Positions 62,261-64,000 of a stretch of 64,000 bases of DNA are shown here, one piece after another; the first letter of the stretch is position 1; each line of letters starts with the position of its first letter. The DNA is taken from positions 630,366 through 694,365 of the forward strand of contig CAVOKO010000008.1 of assembly GCA_963696525.1 (NCBI GenBank), written 5' to 3'. The translations under genes were made by a program, and so were the position numbers. The stretch is from CAWBRT01 sp963696525. Its GTDB lineage: Bacteria; Acidobacteriota; Terriglobia; Terriglobales; Acidobacteriaceae. The notes below the pieces were generated by a model. It was not told the origin of the DNA and did not search any database. It saw only the letters and a list, made by a program, of their open reading frames with translations.

Positions 62261-63128
62261 ATGAGACTCCATAAGTTTTCGTTCATTTTCGCCATTGCTG
62301 TCTCTGGTTTTGAGCTCGATCACACCTGGCTTTGCCGTCAGCAAAGAGATGATTCAACTGCAAACGCAGGTGCAAGCCCTCACCGACCAGATGTCGCGCA
62401 TGCAGCAAAGTTTCGACGAGCGCATGGGCGTAATGCGGAACCTGATCGAGCAAAGCACCGACAGCATGAATAAGCTGGCGTCCAGCCTGGACGCGGTGCA
62501 GAAATCGATGCAACAGCAGAGTGGCGACACCCAGGGCCGAGTCGACCAGCTCTCGGGGCAGGTACAGTCGCTGCACGATTCGCTCGACGAACTGAAGGCC
62601 CGCCTGACCAAGGTCAGCCAGCAATTGGACGCCATGAGCGGTCTCCGGGCAGAACCTGCCGCCGCAGGCGACCGCCGTGCAGCCGCCCGCGTCGCAGGCG
62701 CCGCCGCCGGACGTGCTCTATAACAATGCGTTGCGCGACTATAATGCCGGCCGCTACGATTTGGCCTCGCAGCAATTCGGCGACTACCTGAAGTTTTACG
62801 CCAGCACGGATTTGGCCGGGAACGCCCAGTTCTATCTGGCGGAGATCGAATATCGCCAGGGGAATTTCGAATCGGCCGTGCGCGATTACGATAAGGTTCT
62901 GGAACAGTATCCGGGCGGGAACAAAGCGCCGGCTTCGCAGCTCAAGAAGGGTTACGCGCTGCTTGAGCTCGGACAGAGTGACGCAGGAGTGCGCGAGTTG
63001 AACAGCCTGCTGCAGCGCTCTCCGCGCTCGATTGAGGCTACACAGGCCCGCGAACGCCTGAAAAAACTGGGCGCTGCTTCCGGTAAGCCCTCGGCGGCAA
63101 GCCTTCGGCGGCTAAGACAACGCCCTAG
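62261..63128 (+). pseudogene. cpoB: Cell division coordinator CpoB (YbgF), about three frameshifts
   Basis: The ATG at 62261 (MRLHKFSFIFAIAVS) starts a signal peptide that continues in another frame (LVLSSITPGFAV) after about 62300. The coiled-coil part follows (MIQLQTQVQALTDQMSRMQQ and on), a shift near 62645 opens the C-terminal TPR domain (VLYNNALRDYNAGRYDLASQ, YLAEIEYRQGNFESAVRDYD, LLELGQSDAGVRELNSLLQR), and a last shift near 63092 gives the Lys-Pro-Ser-Ala tail KPSAAKPSAAKTTP and TAG at 63128. CpoB works with TolA and PBP1B in septal wall synthesis. Shifts are single-base and probably errors. Confidence 0.8.
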
Positions 63129-63146
63129 AAGTCGGCGCGAAGCTCT

Positions 63147-63971
63147 TCAGCTCACGATCATGCCCGCGTAACCGACCACCCAGTCACGCTCTCCTGATAC
63201 GTCGCCGGAGGTGGCATACTTCACCAGCTCCGCCTGGCTGGCGCCCAGCTCCCGGGCTGCCGTCAGCATCGCCACCGCCGGTCCATATCCGCACATGCTG
63301 ATCTGTTCGCGCTGCACCGTTTCCCACAGCCCCGCGGGATCGAGCGCCAGCACTCGATCGATCGCCAGACGATCTTTGACACGGGTGCGCTCGTCGTCTT
63401 CATAGTGGTTCATGTCGCTCGAAGCAATCACCAGCACATCTTGCTTCGACCCCTCCGCCGTCGGCTTCAGGACCCGCGCCAGGCTCGATCCCAGTTCCGT
63501 CAGCACATCCAACCGGCCGGTGCCGATCACGATCGGCACGAAAGTAAACTCGCCCACCAACTGTTGCAGAAACGGAAGCTGAACTTCCAGGGCGTGCTCG
63601 CGGAAGTGCGCGGCGGCATCGTCCCGCAACCCCGAAAACTCGCCTTTGAGCGCCTCCGCCAGTGGCTCGTCGATGGCGGCTTCTCCCAGCGGAGTCAGCC
63701 AGTGCCCCCGGCTCATGATGGCGAGCGCCTGCCCTGCTCCGGTGTGATTCGGGCAGAGGATGATAAAGCGGCGCGGCAGTTCCAGCCGCTCATAGACCGC
63801 GCCGGCGACAGCTCCGGAATAGATGTAACCGGCGTGGGGCACCACGCAACCGAGGGCGCGGATCTTCTCACGCCCCGTTTGGACAAAGCTTTCGATCTGC
63901 TGCCGCAGCTGGTCGGGATTCGAGGGATAGAACTGACCCGCCACCGCGGGATGCCGTACCGGAGCGCTCAT
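63147..63971 (-). CDS. amrB: AmmeMemoRadiSam system protein B (Memo-like)
   Basis: A 274-residue protein of the MEMO1/AmrB family. Landmarks: VRHPAVAGQFYPSNPDQLRQ at the N-terminus, CVVPHAGYIYSGAVAGAVYE, FIILCPNHTG, IASSDMNHYEDDERTRVKDR and CGYGPAVAMLTAA. In bacteria it usually stands next to AmrA (AMMECR1) and the radical SAM protein AmrS; none of these is in the visible part. The active-site-like His and Cys residues are present. The biochemical role is still uncertain. It is convergent with cpoB. Confidence 0.9.
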   Translation of the reverse strand: MSAPVRHPAVAGQFYPSNPDQLRQQIESFVQTGREKIRALGCVVPHAGYIYSGAVAGAVYERLELPRRFIILCPNHTGAGQALAIMSRGHWLTPLGEAAIDEPLAEALKGEFSGLRDDAAAHFREHALEVQLPFLQQLVGEFTFVPIVIGTGRLDVLTELGSSLARVLKPTAEGSKQDVLVIASSDMNHYEDDERTRVKDRLAIDRVLALDPAGLWETVQREQISMCGYGPAVAMLTAARELGASQAELVKYATSGDVSGERDWVVGYAGMIVS

Positions 63972-64000
63972 GGTTCATTCACCTTCTAGGGTCTGTGAAT

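Noticed and set aside
1..64000. CRISPR array, prophage or complete insertion sequence
   Set aside because: No regularly spaced repeats, no phage structural or integrase gene and no transposase frame was found; only MITE-like elements and short palindromic repeats are present.

Overview
The window is a 64 kb stretch of a GC-rich Gram-negative chromosome. It most likely comes from an Acidobacteriota (Terriglobia / Koribacter / Solibacter-like) genome. This rests on the gene content: a hopanoid locus with paired zinc dehydrogenases, a SET-domain protein, a Tol-Pal locus whose Pal carries an Ig-like domain, and short palindromic repeats built around a GGGGACCCCGGC core. There is no rRNA and no CRISPR array, and only one tRNA (Gln, CUG). 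No complete insertion sequence is seen, but a small MITE and relics of it are present.

Layout. 0-3.6 kb: end of an acyl-CoA synthetase, a frameshifted flavin reductase, a secreted asparaginase and a POT peptide transporter. 3.9-12.9 kb: an organic-acid region with enoyl-CoA hydratase, DASS dicarboxylate transporter, CitE-like lyase and a two-subunit acyl-CoA ligase, facing a lone malonate decarboxylase alpha subunit with an MFS transporter. 12.9-14.3 kb: a gene-poor stretch. 14.3-19.8 kb: two tiny coupled genes, thiE-thiM, a secreted esterase, a small conserved protein and a ModA-like binding protein. 20.4-23.2 kb: a broken AmpG permease, decayed sequence and tRNA-Gln. 23.2-31.5 kb: thioesterase, GNAT, DUF885-type hydrolase, secreted esterase, coiled-coil membrane protein, DUF218, PilZ-REC-PilZ, SET protein and an anchored Ig-like protein. 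32-35.7 kb: an AhpD-like gene that looks like a selenoprotein gene, an OB-fold protein, an MFS transporter, queF and a YihY-type membrane protein. 36-40.9 kb: adaptor, TPR protein, TolC-like channel and MacB-type permease. 41-55.5 kb: hopanoid biosynthesis (hpnJ and a split DMT transporter on +; ispH-shc-hpnH-hpnA-hpnG-ADH-ADH-hpnC-hpnD-hpnE on -). 55.8-64 kb: recN, tolQ-tolR-tolA/tonB-tolB-pal-cpoB, and an AmmeMemoRadiSam B (Memo-like) gene.

How the genes fit together. The hopanoid genes cover the route from farnesyl diphosphate (HpnC/D/E to squalene, Shc to hopene) to side-chain extension (HpnH, HpnG) and cyclitol-ether formation (HpnJ). IspH supplies isoprenoid precursors. Two zinc dehydrogenases sit just after hpnG in transcription order and are candidates for the side-chain reduction. 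The Tol-Pal genes form an envelope-maintenance operon.

Three points stand out. (1) At 32198-32200 an in-frame TGA sits exactly where the second Cys of an AhpD-type CxxC motif should be, and a perfect 8-bp hairpin with a GGC loop follows at SECIS distance: a strong selenoprotein candidate. (2) The transporter/hydratase/ligase/lyase set at 3.9-9.7 kb has the same enzyme classes as mammalian itaconate breakdown. (3) At least eight genes carry single-base frameshifts, several in homopolymer runs, so part of the apparent pseudogene load is probably sequence error.
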